NCBI RefSeq assembly: GCF_013373865.1
Contig: NC_050474.1
Location: forward strand, 2,442,001-2,506,000
Direction: 5' to 3'
DNA: 64,000 nt
From: Monomorium pharaonis
Lineage: Eukaryota; Arthropoda; Insecta; Hymenoptera; Formicidae
Part shown: piece by piece, positions 24,601-38,700 of the stretch
How positions within the stretch are numbered: the stretch's first letter is position 1
Layout of the letters: each line of letters opens with the position of its first letter
The notes under the pieces: generated by a model
The model's input: only the letters and a program-made list of their open reading frames with translations
Database searches by the model: none
What the model was told of the DNA's origin: nothing
Made by a program: the position numbers and the translations under genes

Positions 24601-27600
24601 CGCAATACGTATGGTGCAGCATCGCACGCGCGGCATGTATGCGTTTAGAATAACGGTACGACCTTTCACGCTGCTTCCGGTCTAGCAATGACGATGCGCG
24701 TCTGTCGCCGCCAGCCGACGCGAATATGCGCGGGGTCCAGACGTGAGAAGAAAAAAGGAAAAATTAAAAAACGTAAATGGATAAACATTACCGCATAACC
24801 GTGCGATTGTCGTTCATGTTACTGTTTTACAATCATTTCTATATATAGCGGTGACATTGGTGACTCATATCTGACTGTAACATATACATTGCGATCAGGC
24901 TGGACGAGGAGAAGGTAGAGGTGGTAGAGTGGGGACAGATAGGGTTGGGTGATCTTAGCTTTCGAACGACGATGATCATATATGGTCACCGCTTAATACA
25001 CCCATCGCCTCAATGTGGGACGTACGTATCGAACGGTAGGCGGACCTGACTTTTTTTTTGCGACGACTTTTTAATGCAGGGTTTGGTACACGGACTTTTC
25101 GAGATTATTCAATGACAGCTTCCGTCGGAAAAACATTTGGCTCGAGGAGAAGCCGCAGCGACAGCAGCAGCAATAAAAACTATCTGCAGTACTTTTGTTT
25201 ATCTTCATTCTGCTTGCAATTACCGGCTATATGTATTTTTCATTGAGGGCTTGAGGAAAGAAAACAAAAACTAAATCAAAACATCTTTTTGTCCCTCTAT
25301 CTTTATAACTTGTTTTTATTTTATAATGGGTAGTTGCAAAATGCAGTTAGCAGCGGGAGCGAAGATGGTGAAGAAAATCTCTTTCCATTTTGGCAATTTA
25401 TAATTAGACACAGACAAATTGGAAAGCGTACTTCCGTAATGGAGCGTCCCAATTGTGAAAGGGGTAATTTGCCAAGTAACATATAATTTTGGTATCTTGC
25501 CATGCTCTGACTCAACATCGCGCGACACTCTGGACCTACGTTAACAATTGAGCTGTCAAGACAACATAATTATGTTAGCCCAGTCGGTTCTACTTATTCG
25601 CGCGGAACTTGGCAAAGTCTTTTGTACTCGGGAATACACGCGGATCTCTCGCACGTCGATTTCCAGAAATATACCGCGGGGTCTTTGAACCGTTCTTGAG
25701 ATGGAGCAGAGAATGCACCGTGGACCGCTGACGACTTTGTAATTAACTTCCCCGTTTGTTTGCAAATTAGGTGTTGCATCAGTCACACCCAGTCATATCT
25801 TGAATTGCTAATTGGAGGAGATTCGTCGAACCATCTTCTTTCCATTTTAGGTCGATCGGCAATTAATTTGCTTCATCAATATTAATCAATTGCATTGAAA
25901 CATTGTTTCTCTCAGATAATGCTTCTTACGTGATCTGTTCACGATGCTATTATTCGAGATTGTACGGATGCGCAAGTATTCAATTTGAAAATTACGCTAT
26001 CTTCGTAGTGCTAAATTGAAAGACGTTTACAAGCGCGATTTCAGTCTGAAACGCCAATTATGATTATTACCATGTGTGAAACGAGCGCTTCCGGGAGATT
26101 ACGTGGCGGCGACGGTCCATCGTCGTATCGTGTACTCATGGTACTCATTGTATCGTGACGCGCTTCGATGGTCTGATCAACTGGCCGCCTTCGAGACAGG
26201 ATCGTAACGGCGCTTACGTTACGATAATATGAGACTAATTAATCTCGATTATCGCTTGGGCGACTCGGGTGCACGAGAGGAGACGGACTTTGAAAAAAAT
26301 GCGAAAGGGAAGAAAAAGAGAAACGTAATTTAACGCGCAGACCTCGAGGGAGTATTACGATTAATTACACGCGAACTATTCGCCGTTCGCGCGCGCGCAC
26401 GTCCGAGGTCATTGAACGGCAAGCAGTTCTTCGCAGTTCGCGTTTGATACAATGGAAGGCTGGAAAACGGATGCTAAGATAATTGCAGGGAGAAAGTCAG
26501 TCCGCGAAACTTCCTTCCTATGTGCACACGCACACGCGCGGATAATGCGTGATTCAGAACGCGTATCTAATTGTTTGTGGCAGTGCTAATTCGTTACGGC
26601 ATTTGTCACAACACTTGCTAGAGACATACACGACGCGTCGTCTCCCATTTCCTCCATTGAACATCTCGCGGTAATCTGCTGTTAACCTATAATAACATAT
26701 TAAGATATAAAGATGAAATTTTTCTAACGAACATGACTTTTTTGTGTATTGCAGTTTTGGGAAATCATAAGTGATGAGCATGGCATCGACCCGACTGGCA
26801 CCTACCACGGTGACTCTGATCTCCAGCTGGAGAGAATCAACGTCTACTACAATGAGGCGTCCGGCGGCAAATACGTGCCGCGTGCCATCCTCGTCGATTT
26901 GGAACCCGGCACCATGGACTCCGTGCGTTCGGGGCCATTCGGTCAGATCTTCAGACCGGACAACTTCGTGTTCGGCCAGAGCGGCGCTGGCAATAACTGG
27001 GCGAAGGGCCACTACACCGAGGGCGCCGAACTTGTAGACTCTGTTCTCGACGTTGTGAGGAAAGAGGCCGAGAGCTGCGACTGCTTGCAAGGATTCCAGC
27101 TCACGCACTCTTTAGGTGGTGGTACCGGCTCCGGTATGGGTACCCTGCTCATTTCCAAGATCCGCGAGGAATATCCCGACAGGATCATGAACACGTATTC
27201 CGTTGTGCCGTCGCCTAAGGTGTCCGACACGGTCGTCGAACCCTACAACGCCACCCTCTCCGTACACCAGCTCGTCGAGAACACCGACGAGACCTACTGT
27301 ATCGACAACGAGGCCCTTTACGATATCTGCTTCCGCACCCTGAAACTGTCTACGCCGACGTACGGCGATCTAAATCATCTCGTTTCCCTCACGATGTCCG
27401 GTGTGACGACTTGTCTGAGGTTCCCCGGTCAGCTAAACGCCGACCTTAGGAAACTTGCCGTAAACATGGTACCCTTCCCCCGTCTTCACTTCTTCATGCC
27501 CGGGTTCGCGCCTCTTACGTCTCGCGGCAGCCAACAATACAGAGCGCTCTCTGTACCGGAACTCACCCAACAGATGTTCGATGCCAAGAATATGATGGCA

Positions 27601-28041
27601 GCGTGTGATCCCAGGCATGGCAGGTACCTCACAGTCGCTGCCATCTTCCGCGGTAGAATGTCGATGAAGGAGGTCGACGAGCAGATGCTCAACATTCAGA
27701 ACAAGAACAGCTCGTACTTCGTCGAGTGGATACCGAACAACGTGAAGACCGCCGTGTGTGATATCCCGCCGCGCGGTCTCAAGATGTCCGCCACGTTCAT
27801 TGGTAATTCCACCGCCATCCAGGAACTGTTCAAGCGCATCTCTGAACAGTTTACTGCCATGTTCAGGAGAAAGGCTTTCCTTCACTGGTACACTGGTGAG
27901 GGTATGGACGAGATGGAATTCACCGAGGCTGAGTCGAATATGAATGATTTGGTATCTGAATACCAGCAGTACCAGGAAGCTACCGCGGACGAAGACGCAG
28001 AATTCGACGAGGAGCAAGAAGCTGAGGTCGACGAAAACTAA
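20843..28041 (+). CDS. betaTub56D: Beta-tubulin, beta1 type (betaTub56D-like)
   Basis: Two coding exons, 20843-20899 and 26755-28041 (1344 nt, 447 aa), separated by a 5.85 kb intron after codon 19 (GAK|FWE). The N-terminus is MREI, the tetrapeptide used in co-translational tubulin autoregulation. The GTP-binding glycine loop GGGTGSG is present, as are QSGAGNNWAKGHYTEG and DPRHGRYLTVAA. The C-terminal tail EATADEDAEFDEEQEAEVDEN is nearly that of Drosophila beta1-tubulin as I remember it. Known role: it pairs with alpha-tubulin to form microtubules; the beta1 type is the general maternal and somatic isoform. The intron contains GC-rich sequence near the donor, a (GA)n run and a 12-C run at 22930-22941. 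Poly(A) signals lie at 28382-28387 and 28548-28553. The coding exon keeps CTGAGGTTC where the two neighbouring paralogues have an intron. Confidence 0.96.
21622..21652. repeat. (GA)n microsatellite in intron 1 of the betaTub56D-like gene
   Basis: About 15 uninterrupted GA dinucleotides inside the GC-rich 5' part of the 5.85 kb intron, 720 bp after exon 1. Confidence 0.95.
26406..26418. promoter_or_regulatory. Candidate ecdysone-response-element-like inverted repeat
   Basis: AGGTCATTGAACG fits the degenerate EcR/USP inverted-repeat consensus (RGKTCANTGAMCY) at 12 of 13 positions. It lies about 340 bp upstream of exon 2 in the tubulin intron. Ecdysone-controlled intronic elements are known for Drosophila beta3-tubulin; their use here is inference. 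Confidence 0.3.
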
Positions 28042-31000
28042 GAGAAAAAAAAATATCCCGCCGCGAAAGCGACACTCTCTCTCGCCCTCTCTCTCTTTCT
28101 CGACCGAGTGATAACGCAACACACCCTTCACCTATGCTTCTTAACTCGTTATCTCTTTTGTATCTTTTTTACGGACTTTTGTTTCGAACAACTTATGCGG
28201 AGCGCGCGCGCTTTTCGTTGCCTGCCCCTATTCATTATCGCATTCGGGTGCGATAATTCGGAGAATGATTTCTTATTTTTGAATGTGTCTTTCTGAAAGA
28301 TTTATTAGTTTCGATTACTAATTCTTGCGCGCTCCTACCATCATTCACTGTACAACCGCCGAGAGCGGCCGCTACATTTTGAATAAATTATTATCATATG
28401 AATCTGTCGTCACTATCGCACTACTCCCTAATTATTACACACCTCTAGAATAGTGCTATTGAGTTTTGTATTTTCGGAGACTTCATAATATATATTTATA
28501 TTCGTCTGTTGTCATACGCAATTTTATACCATGATAAAATAGATGTGAATAAAAATCCATGAAATATATGATAAGAGTATTGTTTAGACATTTAGTTGTT
28601 TCATGAAGCTAGAATTTGAGATGAATTATTCGCGTAATAAATAAAATTACGATTGCGAAAGAATAAGTTTTGAATAAATGTACACGAGAACATTGTAACT
28701 ATTATAAGAATTCATTTGAAACTTGGTTTGACAGAAATAAGATGCGTAAACGTGATGGTTATTAAATCGTCGACTATTATATATTTTTCATAATTAGAAA
28801 TTGCACATCAGAAACTTATTTTTGTTTTTGATCTAAATTAATATTATATAATTGCTTTTTCATAATTTTTTGATTAAATGACTATTAACTTGTCAAGTGA
28901 TAATTATTTCTTTAACACGAATTTATTTTTTTGCGCGTAAAGAAACATTTGTGATAATTATATCAAAGTTCAAGGATTCTTCGGTTTTTAAATTTATAAA
29001 AAATAACTATTCCGCTGGATTTAAACACTAGTTTTATTTCTATTTTTAAATTAAGTTATACTTGACTACCATTTTTCCTAAAATGGTCGTATTATTACTC
29101 AAAACATATGCGTGTTGTGCGATATGTAAATTAATGCAAGGTCTACAATGTCAGGAGTAAGAAGTAAAAAATATGAAATTAGATTTGCCCATTTCGTTTA
29201 CTCCCAGTTTATAATTGATCAATTGTTACTCTTACTCCTTACTCCATTACTCTTTCTGATATTGTAAACCTTTCATTATAGAAGAGTCGCAAACAACTAC
29301 TGAAGTATGCAAATCGTTTTCCTGTCGGAAAAACGTTTTATCGCAAATTATTCGCATCCCAGAGGCATCTGTATTTCTTATAAAGCAACATAATTTTTTT
29401 CTGACTTCGAGAACAACGTAATTGCTTGCATAATTACCAGTAGTAGCAAAGAACCGACCGCAATTTACCGACGAAAGTTACAGATTAACTTTACCGTATC
29501 TTTTACCTGCACACAATTACAGATACTATATTTACCATACGTTAATCCCTATAGCCGATAATTTTATTTACCATCTTTTATTTCTGCTCTTTGCATAACG
29601 ACTATCAAAATATGATAATGATATTTAATTATACTCGTGAAATTAACTCGTGTTACATGGGTGCGTCTTTATATTTTATTGGCTTCAGTAAATTCTCGCG
29701 TGAGATGGTAAATTGCGCCATTTTAGCAGCCACGAGGTATTTCAACAGCTCTTGCCTCGGGGAACGCAATGCGTTTTGCATCCGTACTGCGGTAAAAACG
29801 AAAAAACGTCGAGCGCATCACGCTCTGGCTAGCGAGCTAACGGATTAACGGAGATACAGTTAAACCGACGGAATCAGCGCGTTTCGGCCACACGCTGAGA
29901 TCAATATGTGTTTTTCTCAGACCGAACGCACGGGAGAATGAAATATTTTGTTGCAATTTTCGTCCGGGACGACCGGGAGAAACTCGAGCCGCGACGCTCG
30001 AGTTGGAAATAACCGCGACCGCGTTGCGACCCTGCGCTTCCGGTTGCGCCTCCTTTGCCCCTGCTGAGATTATTGCCTTATCTCATTCCCCTAATTTCGC
30101 ACAATTGACCACCGCCTCCGTGGCCCGCGTGACATTCTCCCACGATCTTCGGTTCCCCCGAATTAATCCTGTCGTTTTACGATCAGTTATGATTGCTTCA
30201 TGATGTTTCGCTCACCCCTTGCAGCACCGTGTAAAATAAAGCTAATACATTTATAATAACGTAACAAAATATATATATAAATAAGTAAATATTTACAATT
30301 AACGATATGAATTATAATTAATAATATTATTTTCATATTAGATTAATTATTGTTCTTATTCCTTAAAATCTTCAGAATAAAGTATTATTCTTTTTATAAT
30401 TTTATTTTATATAATTTTTATAAGTATCAGAATATACTAATTATGACCGATGTAAGTCGTGTGACGTGTCCCGAAAGATTATCAGATTCGAATTTGGCCG
30501 TTTGCCTTTGATAAAACGTAGACGTCGACCTTAATAGAGACAACATGACTCATCGACATGTCTCGCTGCATGTCAACCGTCTCGTCTTACGAATTCGATT
30601 CATCGCCAGGCGCCGCACGCAATAACAAAAGTACGCGTCGTACGTGCCTAGCTCATTAAGAAATAAGAGATAAGCATTTCGTTTCCTGCCTATTGTGTTA
30701 AATACCGATCCTCGCGTAGTGCCTTGCCCTCAAACTTCAATTAATCTTTCAAATAATTTTTTTTAAAGTTGTTTTATGTCACACTCGAAATTTTCTATCT
30801 TCAGTGACATCCATCCTTTATATTTTTATTAAATTTTGTATTATAAATTAATTTTTTACATCTCAAATACAGTATAAAATAATAATTACGGTCAATTGTT
30901 CCGACTTCTCGATAAAGATACTATCATGTTTTTGGTAGTTTCATACTGTGTAAAAAAAAAAAATTAAATGGAATCTTAGACATCTTCGAAAAATCCGGGC

Positions 31001-32713
31001 CTATGTAACAGAACTGCTTTAAAAAACCGCCTTTTCTTACTTCCCGAATATCGCACGAGTGACCGCGCACGTCGGTGCCGACGACGCGGATGTTAACGGG
31101 AACGGAGGACAGACGTTACAATAATAGACGGAGGCGTCGTCGGGAAAAGACCGTGAAGGAGTTCGGCGCGTAGAGCTGGAGACGGAACGCGACGACTATC
31201 TCGATTGTCATCGTCTTCGACGAGGACGGCGGAGAGCGCGAAGAGTGCGCCGCTTTAAGAGTGATTCACGAGATAAAGACCTCTTCGCAGTATCTTGTGC
31301 CCCGTCCCTGTGTACTTTTGGAATCTTTTTAACAGCGACATCCTGCTTTAAGAACTCGCGATAGAGTGAATGCGTTCCTTGCGTTACTGCCAATTAACAT
31401 TGTAACTTGAGACGACTAGCCATTACGAATGCCTGACATTAGTGGAAGTACTATTTGTAGATATTATTATTTAAATATTTTCCAACGGCAGCATCGCATT
31501 TGTAGAAAATGATGTACGAAAGAGTTGAACTGTGTTTGTTCAAATTTTGCTACAATTCACGTGAACACAAATGTTTATTTATTAAAGAATCGAAAAATTA
31601 ACATACACAATATTAATTGCGATAATAATTCAGCTAGCCGTACATGAGGTATACGTTTTTAATTATCTGAAAAAGTTCGGCGAAACGATTAAAACTGTAA
31701 AATTGATATAATTAAACGCGCGCTAATTTTATATTTCATTTATTACATCCCGACGTTTGCATGCGCCAATGGTAATTATAGGCATTACAAGGCACGCATG
31801 TGTGGTGCTGTCCCAGAATTCATGTGACCGAAACGCTTCCGTTAAACGTGATACCTTCCTCCAAAAAAAAAGAGAAAAAAAAAGAGAGTTCTATACTCCT
31901 GTTACAGTTCCGGTGACTGAGCTCCAAGGTAATTCGATATAAAGAACAATCATCGTACCGTAAAGAACAATCGAAGCCCGCAGCTTCCGGGAATTAATTT
32001 GTAGCGGTGATTAATAAGCGTTATTATTTTTATTACTATACTACTATTCGAAAGTCCAATTTCGCAGCTCGAAAACGCTGGAGAGGCGCTGCCGATGGAA
32101 TAATGACCGTTCGCTTTGATGATCAGCGAAGCCTCGCGCGGCGCATTCGGCAAGAAAAGACAAGCCGACTGGAAGTGGTAGCCTCGAGGGTTGCAGCAGG
32201 GTCTGCACGCACGCCGGGGTTCGCACGTGCCCTTTTCGGAGGACGCAGCACCCCGCGATACAGGAACCCAATTCCCCCACGTTTTCCCCCTTCCCCTCTT
32301 ATGCCGCTTATCACCGTAAAGTTCTTTTGCCCCCTTTCCCTTGCTCTCTTCCATTTTTTTCTTTGAACTCCTCCCCGCTCTTCTTCCGAGACTTAAATCC
32401 CGTCGTCATCGACGTCGTCCAAGCTCCGGGAGAGCGGAGCTCAGGACGCCGACACTAGCGCGCCCCCCTCCCCCAAATAATGCTCGTCGCTTCATTCTCA
32501 GGCTCGACTCGCGACGGCTGGCTGCACTTCTCCTCGGCTCGGTTGCACTCAGCCGCACAAGCACCGCACTCCGTTTCGACGCGTCGAGCGTGCACGCACG
32601 GACCCGATCCACGGCAGGACAGAGGAGTCCCGGATCTACGGCAGGACCAGAAGAAAAAAATCGGCCTTCCCTCTCGCCACGTCGTTTTCCCCGCACCGAG
32701 AAAAAAAAGCAAG
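28042..32713. other. 3' UTR of first beta-tubulin, intergenic DNA and promoter of second beta-tubulin
   Basis: AATAAA at 28382-28387 and 28548-28553 are the likely poly(A) sites of the upstream gene. From 28600 to 31000 the DNA is mostly AT-rich with a GC-richer patch at 29700-30220. A CpG-rich patch at 31050-31390 and another from about 32060 to 32713 precede the second tubulin; the latter must contain its 5' UTR. Short open frames in these patches occur on both strands and look like composition effects. Confidence 0.45.
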
Positions 32714-35700
32714 ATGAGAGAGATCGTGCACCTGCAGGCTGGACAATGCGGCAACCAGATTGGCGCAAAGGTAAGCCAACAAATACACCAAAGATTCTTC
32801 TTGTGCTCCGTATATTTTTTTCCGTATTTATTTTCGATCGCGAACGAAAAAAATTTCCATAAACTTAAAATGTCTGAATGTGTTTTAATTAGATATAATA
32901 TTTTTGGGGGGGATTTAACTTTTCTTCGATGAAAATTTAAGAGATTATTATTTATGAGGGAAGCGATACTATTACTTTATTTTATTTAGAAATCTCCATC
33001 CCCTTCTCGTTTAAATATCAAAAATTATTTCTGTGCATATTCTACAATCATGAATTCTGCAATAGAGATTTTGAATTAATCTTACCCTAAATAGATTGTC
33101 AAAATAAACGAATTAACGTGGGTAATATTGAATATTTTGATATTGAAATTTTATAATGTACAAATTGACAAAATAGTGAGCGAGTTTTAAAATTCAGCGT
33201 AAGAAGGTGTGAAGCTTCAATATCGAAACCCAAAAGCATGAATGAAAGTGCTCTATTCGAATATATTCAACATAATATATACATGGACTACAGAAGCGTC
33301 GATGAACAAAAATAAACTATGTGTTCAAAAGACACGCGTGGTGTCCGGAAATTAACTGTAAATTACCAATTTATGTCGCACCAAGACGACAGATGACTGT
33401 CAATTAAAGCGCGAGCAAATCGAGTATTATGACTCATAGTCTTTGGAGTATCGATCGAAGTTCGTGCGAGGCACTCATCTGGTTTCCCGAAAAACCTCTC
33501 TTTTGAAATTCTCTTCTAAATATTTTGTTTATTGAACATTCTGTATAATTTCAAAATAATAAGACATATAATAATCATAAATTAAATTATTGGTAGAAAT
33601 ACTCCGAGCTGTTTCTTCGCGTTCTTTATTTTTCTGGGTGGAATCAATAAATTCTCGGTGGAGCGATAACCTGAGCAATAACGTGAACATTACATCGCTC
33701 CATAAAAAAAAAAGCAATCTTACTTAATGGTATCGTTTGACCACGGCTCTAATCAAATTGAAGATAAGGCAGCGTAACGAGTGGAATTTAAAAAGCCGCA
33801 CTCGTCTCTGCAATATCCCTTCTATTTCACGCGACGACCGAAGTGCGTGAAGTGATTCAAATTTTAATCGTACCGGCACATGATGGCAGGAGACGATCGC
33901 GTATATACTTGGAGAACACTTAAGATTCCGCGGTGATCGCCGTCCATTGGCGTGAAAACGAATGGACACAAAAATATATCTCGAAATTTATTTCCCGAAA
34001 TTAAATGAATTATATGAAAAATTCAATAAATTAATAGAAAGTTGTTTATCGATCACAAAACAATTTCTGACGGGATAAATCAGACAATTGTCGCGAAAAT
34101 TAGCGCAAATTACCGCGGGCTAAAATTGAATGTTGCCTGTGATGTCAATTGATTTAGTGCTTTATTAATTTATTCTAAATAAAATGAGTTATTATACACA
34201 TTTTGCAAAGCTAGTATTATCACGAAGCACTTCAGATTCGCTAATCTTATTGATCGTGTGCGGTAGGCGTGACAATCTACATTCAGCGACACATTCAATT
34301 ACATTTGGTATCGCAAAGACAATATCAAGAAGTTATTAAATCTTTTATTAAATCAGTTATTTTAGTTATCCTAATAATTTGTTGTGTATTTTTATAATAT
34401 CCCCGCGCCGTTAATTATTTTTTTGAGACATTTCACATACGCACACATTTTTGTATTATTATTTAATATTATGTTAACAATATCATATTATGTTAACAAT
34501 ATCATATTCTGCAAACAATGTAAATTATTATTAATTGAAATACAAAGTACGTAAAATAAAAAACTATGGAATGTACTTTCAATTTTATTTAACAAAGTAA
34601 ATATTCTGAGGTTTATCTTCGACAAATAATGCCTTATCAAATTTCCGCGTTATTTCCTTATGATTTAAGATTTTTCTTCGTATTTCGTGCAGTATTGCTC
34701 ATTAAATAATGACGCATGCCAAATTATGAACCAGAATACGGAGCACTCAATGAGTCAGAAAATTTTTTTATTAATACCAGTTCAGTGAAGAAACTAAATA
34801 AAGTTAATGCCAAAGTATCAATAAATCAAATGAAAAGTATTATAATCGCACACAGATAATATTAAAATTGCTAAAAGCATGTTTATTTATTAATTAAAAA
34901 TGTGTATTAATAATGATGACAGTAATAAATACTTTTATATACATAAGCAATATAGATTTTCTCTTATTAGAAATTTGGAAATAAATAATCGACAGAAAAT
35001 ATATAAAACGGGAAGAAAATACAACTTTTCGTTCAAGCGAATCGATTAATTTTATTGAATCAATTTTTGCAATGATTTTTGCAATCATTTCAGATGAATC
35101 TTTTTCGTGCCGATTCGGAAACTGAAACTTAAAGAATTGTTTTCTTTCAAAAGGATTGTCTCTCTTCTCCTTGTATTGCGAATCCTGCACCGTCGGTTTT
35201 ATGACATTGTTTTCCGCTCGAAAGAATTTAACGATCCCAGGAAGCAAACCCGAAGTTCCTGTAATTACAGACAGTCGCAATCTACACAATTGTACGATAA
35301 TGTTTCTCGAGTAATCGAAACACCGTTGGAAATACGAGATAGTGCAAAGGAACAATTGATAAATCGGCCAAGTGTAATAATCATATCATAATTTCTTTTA
35401 ATTTATCCGCGCGATTTAATTTATCCACTCATCGTACGCCCTTCATAAAAATGTAATATTGGCCATTAATTATTACTTATTTCGAGTATTAAAAACACTA
35501 ACAACAGTGCTTTTACATTTTTATAAGGGATAACTTTCTTAAGAGTCTATTAGATCTAATTTTTCTTCATCAAGTTTAAAATAAAATCTCGATCCTGAAG
35601 AATTCTTTTCTGAATCGAACGTTCGTGCGAGGAATAGCAACTATTTCTTATTCGCTTGTGTGATAATGAACGTCGCGTACGTACAAGGTGCACGTAAGTG

Positions 35701-38700
35701 CAGCGAGGATGCATTTAGAATAATCAGGGAGGCCCATTTTGCCGTGGCAACGGCCATGGCGACCGGCACACCGGCTTGCTATTATTAGGAGGAAAAAATA
35801 GTAAAAAGACAAGACAAATGGAGAGAGGAGAAATATTTAACGGGAGGGTGGACATGAGCCAGGGGGCCACAGGCCGCGTTTAATTCCGTACGCCTCTATT
35901 TTTGGATGTCGCGCGTGTTATCTCCGTCTTCGCGACCGGAGTTTGGGGTGCGCGCTCGGTTCCGGAGGGAAGTTGCCCTTCATTCGACATGCCGAGTGGT
36001 TCGTAGGAAAAGAGTGCGGCAAAATAAACCCATAAGCTATGTTTAGAAAATGTTAAGAAGGCGCCTGCTATTTTGGCGTTGAACTACTTACTGGTTACTC
36101 AGATGTGCTTAGAAATGATAATGTTTAAACAGCTGGCTTGTATGATGTTAATGTTAATGAATCACGTTGCAGTTCTGGGAAGTTATTTCCGAGGAGCACG
36201 GTATCGACCAGTCGGGCATTTATCATGGTGACAGCGATCTACAGCTCGAACGAATCTCTGTGTACTACAATGAAGCATCTGGTAGGAGCATGTTATATTA
36301 TAAATATTACAACTTGCGCTTATTTTCGTCGTAAAAAAAAATATAATAGAATAATTTATTTGAAAAGCAATTTGCTTTTTTATAAAAGAAATTTTTCAAA
36401 TTTAACAATTAAGACACAGTTTTTATATATTCTGCAAACGTTAAAAGATGAATTATACAAAGATAAATCTTTCTAATGGAAATCGTTTTGGCGGATTTTG
36501 TTCTCGTATCGAAAATAGCAATAATGAGAAAAATAGAAAACCTCGTGTCCTACACTGATGGAACGATGAAGAAGAGAAGCATCGAGACACGTATTTTATG
36601 CTGAAAATAGCCGTCTTATATGGTCGGACTTAAAGTTGTAAGTTGCAAGTGGAATACGATTTCAAAACTTCTCATGCATTCGTTCGTGTCGCGAGATTAT
36701 TTCCGAGAACGCAACGTGCGACACGTGCTCTACGGTAGAAACAACTTAATTAACAAACGAGTGAAATGCAGGCACCACTCGTCGTCGTGAGGGAATTTAA
36801 TTGTTGTTAGAAATAAATTGAAACACTGTAAGAAAAACATGTTATTAAGTAAGTTCCTGCATACATGCTTCAATAAAAATAATATTTCTCTTTGTTATTT
36901 TATATAAAGTTTATATACTATTTACAAGTAAAATATTAAATAGTAAAATATATAATAGTCCATTCAGTTTAACAAGATACATTAACTTATCCAAGCCTAT
37001 TAATTTGGACTATTTATATTTATTTAAAAATAATAATTATTTTACATTATAGTTTTAATTAAATCGCATAACGTAAATTCTTTTGCTACTCTAGCTGATA
37101 GCTATTCATTTGCAAACAATACAAGCATACGATTCCATTTATGTACGTATTTCCGTCAACTATTATGGCCGGCAGGAGTTTCCGATAGAATTACAATAAC
37201 AATCGATCTTATATAGAAGTCTTGTATTACTGCAATTAAGTCTATATCTTTTACTAATATTATTTCAATACGTATATTAACGATAGAAAAATTCTATTAC
37301 TTTTTCTAGGAGAATATTGTTTTATGTAAGCCATTTTTTATTAAACATTTTAAGCATTTCAAAATATCCGAATGAACAAAGATATATTACCTGGTCGTTT
37401 TCCCCATTACAGTTGCGACGTCTACGAATGGAGGAAAATATGTACCACGCGCGATCCTGCTGGACTTGGAGCCAGGAACGATGGATGCCGTTCGTTCCGG
37501 TGCTTATGGGAAGCTCTTTAGACCGGATAACTTCGTGTTTGGACAATCCGGTGCGGGTAACAACTGGGCGAAGGGCCACTATACCGAGGGTGCCGAATTA
37601 GTCGACTCTGTCCTCGATGTGGTGAGAAAGGAGTGCGAAAACTGCGACTGCCTTCAAGGTTTCCAGCTCACTCATTCACTGGGAGGTGGTACCGGGTCCG
37701 GTATGGGCACCCTGTTGATCTCGAAAATCCGCGAGGAGTATCCCGATCGGATTATGAACACTTACTCGGTGATGCCGTCGCCTAAAGTGTCCGATACCGT
37801 CGTGGAACCCTACAATGCCACTTTGTCGGTGCATCAGTTGGTGGAGAATACCGACGAGACCTATTGCATCGATAATGAAGCTCTGTACGACATCTGCTTC
37901 CGCACTTTGAAGGTTTCCAACCCGAGTTACGGTGACCTTAATCATCTGGTCTCACTCACTATGTCCGGAGTAACTACTTGTCTTAGGTATGTGTGTAAAA
38001 ATGAACAAATTTGTAAAAAAAAATTGTAATTCTCTTAATTATTGATATATGTAATATGATAGCAAATGAAAAAATAGTAATACTTCACGCAGATGATCCT
38101 TTTTCATTGTAAACTAAGTAATCTTTGTTTGAAGAATAACATAAATTTGATGAATAATAAAACTTTTATCTTACAAACGTGATTCAAAAATATCACACCA
38201 TCGATTTCTTCAGGTTTCCCGGCCAATTGAATGCCGATCTCCGAAAGCTCGCGGTAAACATGGTACCTTTCCCACGTCTGCACTTCTTCATGCCAGGCTT
38301 TGCACCTCTAACATCCCGGTCCATGCAGCAATATTCCGCGCTCTCCGTGCCAGAACTTACACAACAAATGTTCGACGCGAAGAACATGATGGCGGCCTGC
38401 GATCCACGCCATGGCCGATACCTCACTGTGGCGGCGGTCTTTCGCGGTAGGATGTCGATGAAGGAGGTGGACGAGCAGATGCTCAGCGTGCAAAACAAGA
38501 ACAGCTCGTACTTCGTCGAGTGGATACCGAACAACGTGAAAACCGCCGTGTGCGACATCCCGCCGAAGGGTCTGAAGATGTCGTCGACCTTCATCGGCAA
38601 CACCACCGCTATACAGGAACTGTTCAAGAGGATCTCCGAGCAGTTCACGGCGATGTTCAGAAGAAAGGCCTTCCTCCATTGGTACACCGGCGAGGGCATG

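Noticed and set aside
27433..28131. 232-codon frame antisense to the betaTub56D-like gene
   Set aside because: Mirror frame of a strongly codon-biased tubulin exon; similar shadows occur at 38193-38937 and 40763-41136.
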